Shown: positions 47,735 to 57,892, counted from the first letter of the stretch. The stretch: 64,000 nucleotides of DNA from Brucella pecoris (GCF_006376675.1 NZ_VEWK01000007.1:186001-250000), one strand, 5' to 3'. Program-made: numbers and translations. Notes: a model not told the origin generated them from the letters alone.

Positions 47735-47821
47735 TCTAACATCAGCGATTGCGAAAATATAAGAACTATCCACGAATTAACTTAATTCAAACCAAATTGC
47801 CTGTCTGACGATTCGGCACGA

Positions 47822-47859
47822 CAAAGAAAAACGCAGCCCTTCTTTCGAAGGACTGCGTT
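47822..47859 (-). terminator. Rho-independent terminator of the OmpA-type lipoprotein gene
   Basis: A 13-bp stem with one G-T wobble (AACGCAGTCCTTC and GAAGGGCTGCGTT on the minus strand) closed by a GAAA tetraloop and followed by TTTCTTTG. It begins 30 bases after the gene. Confidence 0.93.
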
Positions 47860-47888
47860 GCTTGAAAAATATCAACCCAGGAAAGGAA

Positions 47889-48554
47889 TCAGCTTGCGGC
47901 GCGAAGCGGCGAGATCTGGATCTCTACGCGACGGTTCTGCGCGCGCCCTTCGGGTGTCGCGTTGGTAGCGACCGGCTGGCTCGCGCCGTAGCCGATAACG
48001 GCAAAACGACGCGGATCGATGCCCTGCGAGCCGAGATAGCTTGCAACCGAAGCGGCGCGGCGCTGCGAAAGAGCCTGATTGTGGCTGACGCTACCGGTCG
48101 AATCGGTATGGCCATAAACGTCTACGAGCGTCTGGTTGAATTTGCGCAGCACAATCGCGACCGAGTTCAGCGTCGGATAGAACTGGCTCTTCACCTGATC
48201 CTGATCGGTATCGAAAGTAATGCTGGACGGCATATTCAGGATGATCTGGTCGCCATTACGGGTCACGGAAACGCCTGTGCCCTGCAACTGCGCGCGGAGC
48301 TCATTTTCCTGACGATCCATGTAATTGCCGATTGCACCACCACCGAGTGCACCGATACCTGCACCGATCAATACGGCATTGCGCTGCGCACGACTGGAAC
48401 CACCGACCATGAGACCACCAAGAGCGCCCACAGCCGCGCCGATCGCAGCACCGCCTGCGGTGTTCGACATCTTCTGATCCCCGGTATAGGGATCGGTGGT
48501 GCAACCTGCCAGAAATGTGGCGGCGAAAAGGGCAATACCGATCTTCTTCAGCAT
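47889..48554 (-). CDS. OmpA family outer-membrane lipoprotein with glycine zipper
   Basis: A 221-residue lipoprotein that anchors the outer membrane to peptidoglycan. The signal MLKKIGIALFAATFLAGC puts the lipidated cysteine at 18. A glycine-zipper segment follows (GGAAIGAAVGALGGLMVGG; GAGIGALGGGAIGNYMD). The OmpA-like domain has VYGHTDSTGSVSHNQALSQRRA and ends GRAQNRRVEIQI, which holds the diaminopimelate-binding Asp and Arg pattern. GAGGATG lies upstream of the ATG. It resembles the YiaD/LpoB-like group. Confidence 0.92.
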   Translation of the reverse strand: MLKKIGIALFAATFLAGCTTDPYTGDQKMSNTAGGAAIGAAVGALGGLMVGGSSRAQRNAVLIGAGIGALGGGAIGNYMDRQENELRAQLQGTGVSVTRNGDQIILNMPSSITFDTDQDQVKSQFYPTLNSVAIVLRKFNQTLVDVYGHTDSTGSVSHNQALSQRRAASVASYLGSQGIDPRRFAVIGYGASQPVATNATPEGRAQNRRVEIQISPLRAAS

Positions 48555-48652
48555 GAAATGGTCATCCTCAATTAGCGAATCCGCTCGCATGATAATAGCG
48601 ATTAAGGCCGGATGGTGTCTCAAATGCGAGACTGAATCCGGTCTTTCGCTTT

Positions 48653-49237
48653 TTAGCCGATGCCTCCGCAACTGCGCAACTGCGTGGCGTAACGATTGGC
48701 CATGGATTGGGCCCGTTTTGCGCCGTTGAGCGCCGTGGCATTCCCGCGCCAGGCACCACGAGCATAACCGCCGTGGCCCGAATAGTAAGCGAGATAAAGA
48801 CTGTAGGCATCGGCGCGATTGATACCATTCTTCAGATAGCTTTGATGGTGATACCAGCCAATGAAATGAATAGCGTCAGCAAAATTGGTGCGCGATGCCG
48901 TCCAGCGGCCTGTTTCCTGCTTGTAACGATCCCAGGTGCCGTTCAGTGCCTGCGAATAGCCATAAGCACTGGAAGCCCGCTTCCACGGAATAATCCAGAG
49001 AATCTTCGTGCGCGGCGGACGCGCATAGGGCTGGAAGCCGGATTCAGTATAGATTGTGGCCATCAGAACCGGAACCGGCACACCGAACTCGCGTGAAACT
49101 CGAGTCGCAGCCGTCTGCCAGTTATTGAACCAACCGTCGCGTTGATCGAAGACCGCACACACATTGTTGACCTGCCGTGGGGCGGTCGCGCAGCCTCCTA
49201 GGATCACGAGCGCGACGAGAAACAAAACGCGCATCAT
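48653..49237 (-). CDS. Lytic transglycosylase (SLT domain) lipoprotein
   Basis: A 194-residue peptidoglycan-cleaving enzyme. The start MMRVLFLVALVILGGCATAP is a lipoprotein signal with lipobox LGGC. The SLT domain has the catalytic glutamate in TIYTESGFQPYA, followed by SSAYGYSQALNGTWDRY and YYSGHGGYARG. It is upstream of the OmpA-like gene with a 98-base gap; both act on the cell wall and may be transcribed together. Confidence 0.92.
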   Translation of the reverse strand: MMRVLFLVALVILGGCATAPRQVNNVCAVFDQRDGWFNNWQTAATRVSREFGVPVPVLMATIYTESGFQPYARPPRTKILWIIPWKRASSAYGYSQALNGTWDRYKQETGRWTASRTNFADAIHFIGWYHHQSYLKNGINRADAYSLYLAYYSGHGGYARGAWRGNATALNGAKRAQSMANRYATQLRSCGGIG

Positions 49238-49448
49238 GGAAAACCTCGTCTCTTCGCAAAGATTGATAAAATGTAAAGATTAAGAAGACCTTTCTAACGA
49301 TGGGCCGACGGTTCCCAGCCGCTTCAAACTCGCGTGAAGAAAAAACAAAAGCTGCTGTTGGGGCGCAAGCGGTCCAAACTGTGGATGAATGTGGATAACT
49401 ATGGGGATAGCGCATTCCCAGTGCTCGAAACCAGCTGAAAACAAATGG

Positions 49449-49482
49449 TTAGAGCGATTCCGCTGAAATAGAACCGCTCTAA
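49449..49482. repeat. Imperfect palindrome after rarA
   Basis: Arms TTAGAGCGATTC and GAACCGCTCTAA match with one mismatch that becomes a wobble pair in RNA. It lies three bases after the rarA stop. The design, TTAGAGCG...CGCTCTAA, differs from the four-copy repeat family in this window. It may be a second repeat type or a weak terminator. Confidence 0.6.
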
Positions 49483-49485
49483 GCG

Positions 49486-50802
49486 TTAACGCTTTCCCTG
49501 GCGCTCCTGCCGCAACCGCGCCCAATATTCCAGACGCTTGCGAATATCCCGCTCGAAACCTCGCTCCGGTGGATCATAGAATTTCTGCCTGCCCATACTT
49601 TCCGGAAAATAGTCCTGGCCTGAAAACGCATCAGGCTGATCATGGTCATAGGCATAGCCGTCGCCATAACCCTCATTCTTCATAAGCTTAGTCGGAGCGT
49701 TGAGAATATGCTTCGGTGGTAGAAGTGAACCGTTTTCCTTCGCTGCGCGCATTGAAGCTTTATAGGCGACATAGACCGCGTTCGATTTTGGTGCCGTCGC
49801 TAGATAAACACAGGCCTGTGCCAGCGCCAGCTCGCCTTCCGGCGAACCAAGATAGTCATATGCATCCTTCGCAGCGTTGCAGATGGCCAATGCCTGCGGA
49901 TCGGCAAGACCAATATCTTCGACCGCCATACGCACGAGCCGTCGCCCGAGATATAACGGGTCCTCGCCTGCATCAAACATTCGGGAAAGATAATAAAGCG
50001 CCGCATCGGGATCCGATCCCCGTACAGACTTATGCAGAGCTGAAATCAGATTGTAGTGCCCGTCCTGCCCCTTGTCATACACAGGAGCGCGGCGTTGAAC
50101 CACGTCCTGCAGTTTTTCTGCTGTAAACACTTCTTCGGGGCGGGCCGCGCGCCAGACTTCCTCTGCAAGGGTCAGTGCGGCGCGCCCGTCGCCATCGGCC
50201 ATACGAATAAGACTTGCCCGCGCTTCATCGTCCAGCGGCAAGGGTCGCTCTTCCTGCTCCTCGGCGCGAGTCAGAAGCGTTGCAATGCTCTCGCCATCAT
50301 GTGGATGAAAAGTCAGCACCCTCGCCCGGGATAGCAGAGCGGCATTGAGCTCGAAAGATGGATTTTCCGTCGTGGCGCCGATCAGAATAACAGTGCCATC
50401 TTCCATAACCGGCAGAAACGAATCCTGTTGCGCACGATTGAAGCGATGAATTTCGTCCACGAAAAGCAGTGTTTGCCGTCCCGACATTCGCCGCGCACGG
50501 GCAGCTTCGAAAACCTTCTTGAGATCGGCAACGCCGGAGAAGATCGCGGAAATCTGTTCGAACGCGAGATCGGTCTCCCCGGCAAGCAGGCGGGCAACGG
50601 TCGTCTTGCCGGTACCGGGAGGCCCCCAGAAGATCATGGAACCGAGGGAACCCGATGCAATCATGCGCGTTAGCACGCCTTCAGGACCGGTCAAATGCTC
50701 CTGACCGGTCACTTCAGACAAATGCTTCGGACGCAGGCGGTCAGCGAGCGGCCGGTTGCGGTCCGCATTGGGATCAGCCGCGGCTGAAAAAAGGTCGCTC
50801 AT
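49486..50802 (-). CDS. rarA: Replication-associated recombination protein A (RarA/MgsA)
   Basis: An AAA+ ATPase acting at stalled replication forks, 438 residues. DRLRPKHLSEVTGQEHL precedes Walker A GPPGTGKTT; Walker B is LLFVDEIHRFNRAQQD, and sensor ATTENPSFELN follows. The C-terminal tetramerisation region is present (GYAYDHDQPDAFSGQDYFPE). It is downstream of the protease gene on the same strand but separated by a terminator. Confidence 0.95.
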   Translation of the reverse strand: MSDLFSAAADPNADRNRPLADRLRPKHLSEVTGQEHLTGPEGVLTRMIASGSLGSMIFWGPPGTGKTTVARLLAGETDLAFEQISAIFSGVADLKKVFEAARARRMSGRQTLLFVDEIHRFNRAQQDSFLPVMEDGTVILIGATTENPSFELNAALLSRARVLTFHPHDGESIATLLTRAEEQEERPLPLDDEARASLIRMADGDGRAALTLAEEVWRAARPEEVFTAEKLQDVVQRRAPVYDKGQDGHYNLISALHKSVRGSDPDAALYYLSRMFDAGEDPLYLGRRLVRMAVEDIGLADPQALAICNAAKDAYDYLGSPEGELALAQACVYLATAPKSNAVYVAYKASMRAAKENGSLLPPKHILNAPTKLMKNEGYGDGYAYDHDQPDAFSGQDYFPESMGRQKFYDPPERGFERDIRKRLEYWARLRQERQGKR

Positions 50803-50821
50803 TTCATTCGCTCGATCGATA

Positions 50822-50863
50822 AATTAAATGCCGCTTCAGGCATAATGCTACCCGAAGCGGCAT
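50822..50863 (-). terminator. Probable terminator of the Do-type protease gene
   Basis: A perfect 10-bp stem (ATGCCGCTTC and GAAGCGGCAT) with a 16-base loop, followed on the minus strand by TTAATTTATCG. It starts 31 bases after the gene. Confidence 0.75.
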
Positions 50864-50893
50864 GCAACTTTTGGCGATATGTCGGCACCAATT

Positions 50894-52318
50894 TTAACGC
50901 ACGAACTGACGCAACAGCGTTCCGTTACGTTCCACCTCAAGCCGCCAGGCGAGACCCCGTCCCGCGTCCAGAATTGCAGTCATATCGTCTACTGTGCGGA
51001 TAGAGTTCCCGTTGATGCTGCGAACAATATCACCGGGACGCAACCCAAGCCGCGCCGCAGGCGAGCCGGAATAGACGTCGACAACTGCTACCCCCTGGCT
51101 ATCGCGCTTGAGACGCAGCTTTGCTGCGGACGAAGGTGTCAACTCAAGCACAGCAGCACCGGCGAAAGGATTATCACCCTTGATTACTTGCGGCGCAGTT
51201 TCCTTGACTTCAGGCGCTTTGGAGAGCTTCACGGGAATGGTCAGATTTTTTCCATCCCTCATGATTTCAACCGAGACGGTATTACCAATGCCGGCCGTCG
51301 ACAGACGGTAACCAAGCACATCCTGATTGTCGACGCGAACGCCCTGAACGGACAGAACCACATCGCCGATCTTCAGACCTGCCGCCTCTGCCGGTCCGCC
51401 CTTTGCAATTGCCGTAATCAAAGCCCCATAGGGTTTCTCCATGCCAAGGCCTTCGGCCAGATCGGCGGTCACGCCCTGAAACGTCGCGCCGATATAAGGC
51501 CGCTCGAAACTTTTGCTGCCATTTTGTGCAGCTTCCACAACGGCGCGAACCATATTGGACGGAATCGCGAAGCCAATGCCGACGGAGCCGCCAGAGCGAG
51601 AATAGATAGCGGTGTTGATACCGATCAGGCGCCCGCGCATATCGATCAATGCACCACCCGAGTTACCTGGATTGATGGCCGCATCCGTCTGTATGAAGAA
51701 ATCGAAATCGGAAATGCCAACCTGTGTACGTGATTGCGCCGACACAATGCCGCTCGTCACGGTCTGTCCGACTCCAAACGGATTGCCGATGGCGAGCACC
51801 AGATCACCGACTTCGACTTCATCGGAATTGCCGAGGCCCAGCACTGGAAACTTGTCCTTGGCTTCGATTTTGAGAACTGCAAGGTCTGTGGTTTCGTCGC
51901 GGAGAAGCAACTTGCTTTCAAACTCGCGCCCGTCCGACAAGGCGACCTTGATTTCATCCGCATCCTTGATGACGTGATTGTTCGTCACGACGATGCCTGA
52001 ACTGTCGACGATCACGCCGGAGCCGAGCGACTGCTGGATGCGTGGTTTGCTTTCTCCGAACTGCCGTCCGAAAAACTGTTCAAAGAACGGATCACCGGCG
52101 AATGGCGAACGTGCCTGAACCTGACGCGCCGCATAGACATTCACAACGGCGGGTGTCGTCTCTTTCACGAGAGGAGCGAAGGAAAGTTGCATATCACCGC
52201 GGCTGAGCGGCACTTCTTTAGAAGGCGTCGCCGGCGCATCCTGCGCCATAGCGGACGGTACAGCCAGTCCGATCGATGCCACTATAACACCCAATACACC
52301 TAAACGTCGCCAATTCAT
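50894..52318 (-). CDS. Do-type periplasmic serine endopeptidase (DegP/HtrA family)
   Basis: A periplasmic protease/chaperone for damaged envelope proteins, 474 residues. A signal peptide ends near VPSAMA at about residue 23. The triad is His in VVTNNHVI, Asp in ETTDLAVLK and Ser in NPGNSGGAL. Two PDZ domains follow (start near FERPYIGATFQGV and near the C-terminal SPAARLGLRPGD). The ATG at 52318 has GGAG seven bases upstream; another ATG at 52324 is too close to it. It could be named degP or mucD; the paralogue is uncertain. Confidence 0.93.
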   Translation of the reverse strand: MNWRRLGVLGVIVASIGLAVPSAMAQDAPATPSKEVPLSRGDMQLSFAPLVKETTPAVVNVYAARQVQARSPFAGDPFFEQFFGRQFGESKPRIQQSLGSGVIVDSSGIVVTNNHVIKDADEIKVALSDGREFESKLLLRDETTDLAVLKIEAKDKFPVLGLGNSDEVEVGDLVLAIGNPFGVGQTVTSGIVSAQSRTQVGISDFDFFIQTDAAINPGNSGGALIDMRGRLIGINTAIYSRSGGSVGIGFAIPSNMVRAVVEAAQNGSKSFERPYIGATFQGVTADLAEGLGMEKPYGALITAIAKGGPAEAAGLKIGDVVLSVQGVRVDNQDVLGYRLSTAGIGNTVSVEIMRDGKNLTIPVKLSKAPEVKETAPQVIKGDNPFAGAAVLELTPSSAAKLRLKRDSQGVAVVDVYSGSPAARLGLRPGDIVRSINGNSIRTVDDMTAILDAGRGLAWRLEVERNGTLLRQFVR

Positions 52319-52364
52319 GCACATACTCCGCGCTTATCAAGCTTACTGCCGCTTCCGGGAAAGC

Positions 52365-52393
52365 ATGCAAGACTCGGTCTTGAATGTAGTCAA
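52365..52393 (-). promoter_or_regulatory. Weak candidate promoter of the Do-type protease gene
   Basis: On the minus strand, TTGACT (52393 to 52388), 17 bases, TTGCAT (52370 to 52365). The -35 is good and the -10 is poor; a heat-shock sigma factor is possible for this gene class, but no clear RpoH motif is seen. Confidence 0.25.
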
Positions 52394-52490
52394 CTGAGGG
52401 CAAGGATAAAGGGCCACATTGTGACCTTGGAGAGCAAACCGGCAATTTTTCGTGAACCGCCCGCACCCAAACGACCGGGAATACGGCGAG

Positions 52491-52524
52491 CACAAACAAA
52501 AAGGGCCGCACAAGGCGGCCCTTT
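52491..52524 (-). terminator. Rho-independent terminator of the ribosomal protein cluster
   Basis: A perfect 10-bp stem (AAAGGGCCGC and GCGGCCCTTT) with loop ACAAG, followed on the minus strand by TTGTTTG after further T residues. It starts 23 bases after the rplQ stop and closes the operon. Confidence 0.93.
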
Positions 52525-52547
52525 TTCAATAATCAGCAATCAGCAGA

Positions 52548-52976
52548 TTATGCTGCTTCTGCTTCAGCAGCCTGTTCAGCTTCGACGCGGGCGCGGTCAG
52601 CCTTGCCCTTTGCATCAACGTCGCGTTCCACGAATTCAACAACTGCCAGAGGCGCATTGTCGCCAGCGCGGAAGCCAGCCTTCATGATGCGGATATAGCC
52701 ACCGTTGCGGGTCGCATAACGAGTAGCCAGCGTATCAAACAGCTTTGCAACGAGCTTAACGTCGCGAATAGCCGAGATAGCCTGACGGCGGGCATGCAGA
52801 TCGCCGCGCTTGCCGAGCGTGACAAGCTTTTCAACGATCGGGCGAATTTCCTTAGCTTTCGGAAGCGTCGTCACAATCTGCTCGTGTTCGATAAGCGAAG
52901 CAGCCATGTTGGCGAACATCGCCTTGCGGTGCGAGGCAGTGCGGTTCAGCTTACGGTATCCGTTACCGTGACGCAT
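52548..52976 (-). CDS. rplQ: 50S ribosomal protein L17
   Basis: A large-subunit protein next to the exit tunnel. The start [34 protein letters not shown] is invariant in the family. The protein has 142 residues with an Ala/Glu-rich tail. It is the last gene of the alpha operon, 39 bases after rpoA. Confidence 0.97.
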   Translation of the reverse strand: MRHGNGYRKLNRTASHRKAMFANMAASLIEHEQIVTTLPKAKEIRPIVEKLVTLGKRGDLHARRQAISAIRDVKLVAKLFDTLATRYATRNGGYIRIMKAGFRAGDNAPLAVVEFVERDVDAKGKADRARVEAEQAAEAEAA

Positions 52977-53015
52977 GAGCCTTCTCCTTAATTAGTTCTA
53001 GCCGGATTGCCGGTC

Positions 53016-54029
53016 TTAATATTGGTCTTCGTAGCGCTTTGCGAGATCTTCGATATTTTCCGGCGGCCAGGACGGGATTTCCATACCAAGATGGAGACCC
53101 ATCGATGCCAGAACTTCCTTGATCTCATTGAGCGACTTGCGGCCGAAATTCGGAGTCCGCAGCATCTCGGCTTCCGTCTTCTGGATCAGATCGCCGATGT
53201 AGACGATGTTGTCGTTCTTCAGGCAGTTTGCCGAACGGACAGACAGTTCGAGTTCGTCGACTTTCTTGAGTAGAGCCGGATTGAAAGCGAGTTCCGCAAC
53301 CTGTTCCTGCGGAGCTTCCTTCTGAGGCTCTTCGAAGTTGACGAAGATCGCCAGTTGGTCCTGGAGAATACGAGCAGCATATGCCACTGCGTCTTCACCC
53401 GTAACCGAGCCGTTTGTCTCGATGTTCAGCGTCAGCTTGTCATAATCGAGAACCTGACCTTCACGGGTGTTCTCAATTTTGTACGACACCTTGCGAACCG
53501 GAGAATAGAGGCTGTCAACCGGAATAAGACCGATTGGTGCATCTTCCGCACGGTTGCGGTCGGCAGGCACATAGCCCTTGCCGGTGTTGACGGTGAATTC
53601 CATGCGGATTTCAGCGCCTTCGTCCAGCGTGCAGATGACGTGATCCGGATTGAGGATCTCGACATCGCCGACAGTCTGAATGTCGCCAGCCGTAACGACG
53701 CCTGGGCCTTCCTTGCGGACGACCATGCGCTTCGGGCCCTCGCCTTCCATACGGATGGCGATTTCCTTGACGTTCAGAACGATATCCGTGGTGTCTTCGC
53801 GGACGCCAGGGATCGAAGAGAATTCATGTAGAACGCCATCGATCTGAATGGCGGTCACGGCAGCGCCGCGAAGCGACGACAGAAGTACGCGACGCAGAGC
53901 ATTGCCGAGCGTCAGACCGAAGCCGCGTTCCAGCGGTTCAGCAACGACGGTTGCATGCGTGCGAGAGCCGTTGGTGATGAAATCCACCTTGTTCGGCTTG
54001 ATAAGTTCCTGCCAGTTCTTCTGGATCAT
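53016..54029 (-). CDS. rpoA: DNA-directed RNA polymerase subunit alpha
   Basis: Alpha nucleates assembly of the polymerase core and contacts activators. The N-terminal domain (residues 1-235) has [22 protein letters not shown]; the C-terminal domain has [24 protein letters not shown] and [14 protein letters not shown]. The length of 337 residues is normal. It lies between rpsK and rplQ. A hairpin at 54096-54124 precedes it. Confidence 0.98.
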   Translation of the reverse strand: MIQKNWQELIKPNKVDFITNGSRTHATVVAEPLERGFGLTLGNALRRVLLSSLRGAAVTAIQIDGVLHEFSSIPGVREDTTDIVLNVKEIAIRMEGEGPKRMVVRKEGPGVVTAGDIQTVGDVEILNPDHVICTLDEGAEIRMEFTVNTGKGYVPADRNRAEDAPIGLIPVDSLYSPVRKVSYKIENTREGQVLDYDKLTLNIETNGSVTGEDAVAYAARILQDQLAIFVNFEEPQKEAPQEQVAELAFNPALLKKVDELELSVRSANCLKNDNIVYIGDLIQKTEAEMLRTPNFGRKSLNEIKEVLASMGLHLGMEIPSWPPENIEDLAKRYEDQY

Positions 54030-54095
54030 GTAAGTATCCCTCTATCATTCGTCGCTACCATCCTATCGTAGCGATCAAGTGAAGAAACCGCAGAG

Positions 54096-54124
54096 GAGCC
54101 CCGAACTTGAAAAGCCCGAGGCTC
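54096..54124 (-). promoter_or_regulatory. Hairpin in the rpsK-rpoA spacer
   Basis: Minus-strand arms GAGCCTCG and CGGGGCTC (8 bp with one wobble) with a 13-base loop, 67 bases before the rpoA ATG. No T-run follows. Position suggests processing or tuning of rpoA expression. Confidence 0.35.
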
Positions 54125-54144
54125 ATACGGCATGTGAACGAGGA

Positions 54145-54534
54145 TTAGACCCGGCGCTTCTTGCGCGGACGGCAACCGTTGTGCGGGATCGGCGTAACAT
54201 CGCGGATCGACGTGATCACAAAGCCGGCGGCCTGAAGGGCGCGCAGCGCAGATTCACGGCCAGAACCCGGTCCGCAAACCTCGACTTCGAGGGAGCGCAT
54301 GCCGTGTTCCTGGGCCTTCTTGGCGCAATCTTCGGCAGCGATCTGAGCGGCAAACGGGGTCGACTTACGCGAACCCTTGAAACCCTGAGCACCGGCAGAC
54401 GACCAGGCAATCGCATTGCCCTGAGCATCCGTGATGGTGATCATCGTGTTGTTGAACGTCGAATTTACATGGGCTACGCCCGACGAGATGTTTTTACGCT
54501 CGCGACGGCGAACGCGCGTGGCTTCCTTGGCCAT
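54145..54534 (-). CDS. rpsK: 30S ribosomal protein S11
   Basis: S11 lies on the platform of the small subunit, near the Shine-Dalgarno helix. The 129-residue protein has [22 protein letters not shown] and the C-terminal [20 protein letters not shown]. It is placed between rpsM and rpoA, as usual. Confidence 0.98.
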
Positions 54535-54635
54535 GACAGTCCTTTCAATCGATCTCTACACCGCCGTAATTCCAGCGGCTACACCGGCCCTCAAGAAAGG
54601 ACCAGTATCAAACCCAACCGGCGCACCGGAAAGGC

Positions 54636-54659
54636 TCGACGGAACATTCGTTCCGTCGA
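54636..54659 (-). promoter_or_regulatory. Perfect hairpin just after rpsM
   Basis: Arms TCGACGGAAC and GTTCCGTCGA (10 bp, no mismatch) with a 4-base loop begin two bases after the rpsM stop. The 3' flank (GCCTTTCC) is not a proper T-run, so it is not a clear terminator. It could shield the rpsM mRNA end or lower expression of rpsK. Confidence 0.5.
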
Positions 54660-54661
54660 AA

Positions 54662-55030
54662 TTACTTCTTCTTGCCTGCGATTGCCTTCGCCGGACCCTT
54701 GCGGGTACGTGCGTTGGTATGCGTGCGCTGACCGCGAACCGGCAGCGAACGACGATGACGCAGACCGCGGTAGCAGCCAAGGTCCATCAGGCGCTTGATG
54801 TTCATCGAAACTTCACGACGCAGGTCACCTTCGACCCGGTAGTCAGCATCGATTGCTTCGCGGATCTGAAGGACTTCAGCATCCGTTAGCTGGTTAATGC
54901 GACGATCGTCGGCAATGCCAACCTTCGTTACGATTTCCCGAGCAAATTTCGGTCCGATCCCGTGAATGTACTGAAGCGCAATAACAACGCGCTTGTTCGT
55001 CGGGATGTTGACGCCAGCGATACGTGCCAC
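54662..55030 (-). CDS. rpsM: 30S ribosomal protein S13
   Basis: S13 contacts the P-site tRNA and the large subunit. The sequence [26 protein letters not shown] identifies it. The start is a GTG at 55030 with AAGGAG eight bases before, giving 122 residues; the frame continues to 55135 but those residues do not belong to the family. It is the first gene after adk and a hairpin terminator, so it may have its own promoter. Confidence 0.97.
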   Translation of the reverse strand: MARIAGVNIPTNKRVVIALQYIHGIGPKFAREIVTKVGIADDRRINQLTDAEVLQIREAIDADYRVEGDLRREVSMNIKRLMDLGCYRGLRHRRSLPVRGQRTHTNARTRKGPAKAIAGKKK

Positions 55031-55338
55031 GTCTGTTCTCCTTGAGTTATAAAAATCCATCTGGCAGATGCGATCAACCAGACAGCAATAAACGACCGGT
55101 ACCGGCCTCTTTCGATTTCCGCCGCTACCTGCCATTCAAAACCAGTTGAAGTGGCGCAGTCTTTGACGGAATCGCCTTGAAAAGTCAACTATTAACTGTC
55201 CGTAAAGCCATGAAACAGGGCTGACAGACAATTCAGTCGACTTTTGGAAGCAATAAACGGGCAGAAAACGCTTCACGCTTTCCCTGCCCGCAATGGGATG
55301 AGGCTTGTTCAAGCCCCTTCATCTCTCATACCGGCCAA
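55031..55338. other. Intergenic region between rpsM and adk
   Basis: The 308 bases hold the terminator after adk (55250-55290) and probably a promoter for rpsM. I see no open frame of note and could not find a convincing promoter. Confidence 0.5.
55250..55290 (-). terminator. Probable terminator after adk
   Basis: On the minus strand CGGGCAG pairs with CTGCCCG, extended by a GAAAGCG/CGTTTTC inner stem (one wobble, two bulged bases), and is followed by TTTATTGCTT. It starts 48 bases after adk. Confidence 0.65.
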
Positions 55339-55923
55339 TCAGGCTGGAACAAGAATTCTCTCGATTTCCGCGGTCACTTCTTCAACTGGCGCCATACCAT
55401 TGATGACGCGAAGTTCGCCGGTTCCGGCATAATAGCTGGAAAGCGGCGCGGTCTTTTCGCGATATTCCACGAGACGCTTGCGGAAAGCTTCAGGATTGTC
55501 GTCTGAACGAACTTGACCACCCTTGGCAATCGTTTCAGCCACGCGGCTTTCCATCCGCTTGACCAGAGCATTCTCATCGACCTTCAGCTCGATGACTGCA
55601 TCAAGCTTGAGGCCCTTCCCCGCCAACATCGTTCCCAGAGCCTGAGCTTGCGGCACCGTGCGCGGATAACCGTCGAGGATGAAGCCATTCGTGCAGTCTG
55701 GAGCATCTATACGCTCCGATACGATCTGGTTTACAATCTCGTCGGAAACCAACTGCCCCGCATCCATCACGGCCTTGGCGCGCTTCCCGATCTCGCTCTG
55801 CTGGGCGACTGCTGCACGCAGCATATCTCCGGTCGAGAGCTGAGGAATTCCATGCTTCTTGGTAAGAAGTCCAGCCTGCGTCCCCTTACCTGCTCCGGGC
55901 GGCCCAAGAAGTATCAGTCTCAT
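55339..55923 (-). CDS. adk: Adenylate kinase
   Basis: Adk interconverts AMP, ADP and ATP. The P-loop is [10 protein letters not shown] at residues 7-16; [12 protein letters not shown] is the AMP-site region. At 194 residues it is the short-LID form: there are no zinc-binding cysteines and the LID is reduced ([13 protein letters not shown]). The ATG at 55923 overlaps the secY stop by four bases. It is cotranscribed with secY. Confidence 0.96.
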   Translation of the reverse strand: MRLILLGPPGAGKGTQAGLLTKKHGIPQLSTGDMLRAAVAQQSEIGKRAKAVMDAGQLVSDEIVNQIVSERIDAPDCTNGFILDGYPRTVPQAQALGTMLAGKGLKLDAVIELKVDENALVKRMESRVAETIAKGGQVRSDDNPEAFRKRLVEYREKTAPLSSYYAGTGELRVINGMAPVEEVTAEIERILVPA

Positions 55924-57260
55924 TTATTGCGTTTCCCACCTCTGAGTTTGGACTTCTTGATCAGCCCTTCATACTGATGGGCGATCAGATGTCCCTGAAT
56001 TTGCGCAACCGTATCGAGCGTCACGCTCACAACGATCAGCAGCGAGGTGCCACCAAGATAGAACGGCACACCGGTTGCGGAAATCAGGAATTCCGGCAGG
56101 AGACAGACAAGCACGATATAGATGGCGCCGACAACAGTGATACGTGTCAGCACATAGTCTATGTATTCGGCGGTACGCTCACCCGGACGAATGCCCGGAA
56201 TAAAGCCGGAGTGCTTCTTGAGCTGGTCAGCGGTGTCCTTGGGATTGAACACAATGGCCGTATAGAAGAAGCAGAAGAATGCCATCAACCCAGCATAGAA
56301 CAGCATGTAAAGCGGCTGACCATGACCGAGCGCATTGAGAATAGTGGTACCCCAAGCCGGCATTTCAGCCGTATTTGCGAAACCTGCAACAGTCGCTGGC
56401 AAAAGCAGAAGCGACGAAGCAAAGATCGGAGGGATAACACCAGCAGTGTTCAGCTTGAGCGGCAGATGCGAAGTATCGCCCTGGAACATGCGGTTGCCAA
56501 CCTGACGCTTCGGATACTGGATCAGAAGGCGGCGCTGCGCGCGTTCCACGAAAACGATGACCGCAATCAGCACGATTGCAAGAATGATAACGCCCAGAAT
56601 CAAGCCCGTCGACAGAGCGCCGGTACGGCCAAGTTCCAGTGTGCCGGAAATAGCATGCGGCAGGTTAGCCACGATGCCGGAGAAGATAATCAGCGAAATG
56701 CCGTTACCGATACCACGTGCCGTGATCTGTTCGCCGAGCCACATCAGGAACATCGTGCCACCAACAAGAGTAATCACCGATGAGACGACGAAGAAAGGCC
56801 CAGGATTGGTAACGATGCCATTACCAGATTGCAAACCGACAGAAATCGCGTAGGCCTGGACCAGTGCCAGAAGCACTGTGCCGTAACGCGTGTATTGATT
56901 GATGATCTTGCGACCCGCCTCGCCTTCCTTCTTCAGCGCTTCAAGCGACGGAACAACCGACGTCATGAGCTGCACGATAATGGAAGCAGAGATGTAGGGC
57001 ATAATGCCGAGCGCAAAAATGGCCATACGACCGACAGCGCCACCGGCAAACATGTTGAAAAGTCCGAGCACACCCTGGCTATGCTGCTGGAAAGCCTGCG
57101 CAAGCGCGTCAGGATTGATGCCGGGAAGCGGAATATAGGTGCCGAACCGGTATACGAGCAAAGCACCCAGCGTAAACCAGATGCGCTTCTTGAGTTCTTC
57201 TGCCTTCGAGAAAGCCGAAAAATTGAGATTGGAAACTAGCTGTTCAGCAGCCGATGCCAT
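55920..57260 (-). CDS. secY: Preprotein translocase subunit SecY
   Basis: SecY is the channel of the Sec translocon. It has 446 residues and ten hydrophobic segments, starting [26 protein letters not shown]. Known motifs include [34 protein letters not shown] and the C-terminal tail loop [23 protein letters not shown]. It follows rplO in the spc operon and overlaps adk. Confidence 0.97.
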   Translation of the reverse strand: MASAAEQLVSNLNFSAFSKAEELKKRIWFTLGALLVYRFGTYIPLPGINPDALAQAFQQHSQGVLGLFNMFAGGAVGRMAIFALGIMPYISASIIVQLMTSVVPSLEALKKEGEAGRKIINQYTRYGTVLLALVQAYAISVGLQSGNGIVTNPGPFFVVSSVITLVGGTMFLMWLGEQITARGIGNGISLIIFSGIVANLPHAISGTLELGRTGALSTGLILGVIILAIVLIAVIVFVERAQRRLLIQYPKRQVGNRMFQGDTSHLPLKLNTAGVIPPIFASSLLLLPATVAGFANTAEMPAWGTTILNALGHGQPLYMLFYAGLMAFFCFFYTAIVFNPKDTADQLKKHSGFIPGIRPGERTAEYIDYVLTRITVVGAIYIVLVCLLPEFLISATGVPFYLGGTSLLIVVSVTLDTVAQIQGHLIAHQYEGLIKKSKLRGGKRNK

Positions 57261-57421
57261 TAAATTTCTCCGGTGAAAAGTCTCCGGTCCTCCGCCCTCG
57301 TTTACGCAATCCTCACTGGTCGCGCACCGAGACTAAAAAGACCCTACCCAGATATGCGCATTGGCATAAATGTGCAAGCGGCGGCACTAAGGCCGCCGCT
57401 TTTTATTTTTGTATCGAAGCC

Positions 57422-57892
57422 TTATTCGGCAGCGACTTCAGGAAGCTTGATGCTACCGCCAGCCTTTTCGATCTTTTCGACCGCAGCCTTGGAAGCACCG
57501 GCTACCTCAAAGGCAACCTTTGCCTTCAGTTCGCCGTCCGAAAGGATACGGACACCGTCCTTGGCGCGGCGAATCACGCCGGCAGCTTTCAGCGAATCGA
57601 GGTTCACAACAGCCTTGGCGTCGAGCTTGCCTGCGTCGATAGCGGCCTGAACACGGCCGAGCGACACAACATTGAAGCTCTTTGCGAAGATGTTGGTGAA
57701 GCCGCGCTTCGGCAGACGGCGGTAGATTGGCATCTGGCCGCCTTCGAAGCCATTGATCGCGACGCCCGAACGGGACTTCTGACCCTTGACGCCGCGGCCA
57801 GCGGTCTTGCCGGTGCCCGAGCCGATACCACGGCCAACGCGCTTGCGTTCTTTGACCGAACCTGGCTTGTCACGCAGATCGTTGAGTTTCAT
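57422..57892 (-). CDS. rplO: 50S ribosomal protein L15
   Basis: A large-subunit assembly protein. The start [38 protein letters not shown] is the family N-terminus rich in Gly and Lys. The length is 156 residues. A 161-base spacer separates it from secY, longer than other gaps in the cluster, and it includes a C/G-rich stretch near 57385. Confidence 0.97.
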   Translation of the reverse strand: MKLNDLRDKPGSVKERKRVGRGIGSGTGKTAGRGVKGQKSRSGVAINGFEGGQMPIYRRLPKRGFTNIFAKSFNVVSLGRVQAAIDAGKLDAKAVVNLDSLKAAGVIRRAKDGVRILSDGELKAKVAFEVAGASKAAVEKIEKAGGSIKLPEVAAE

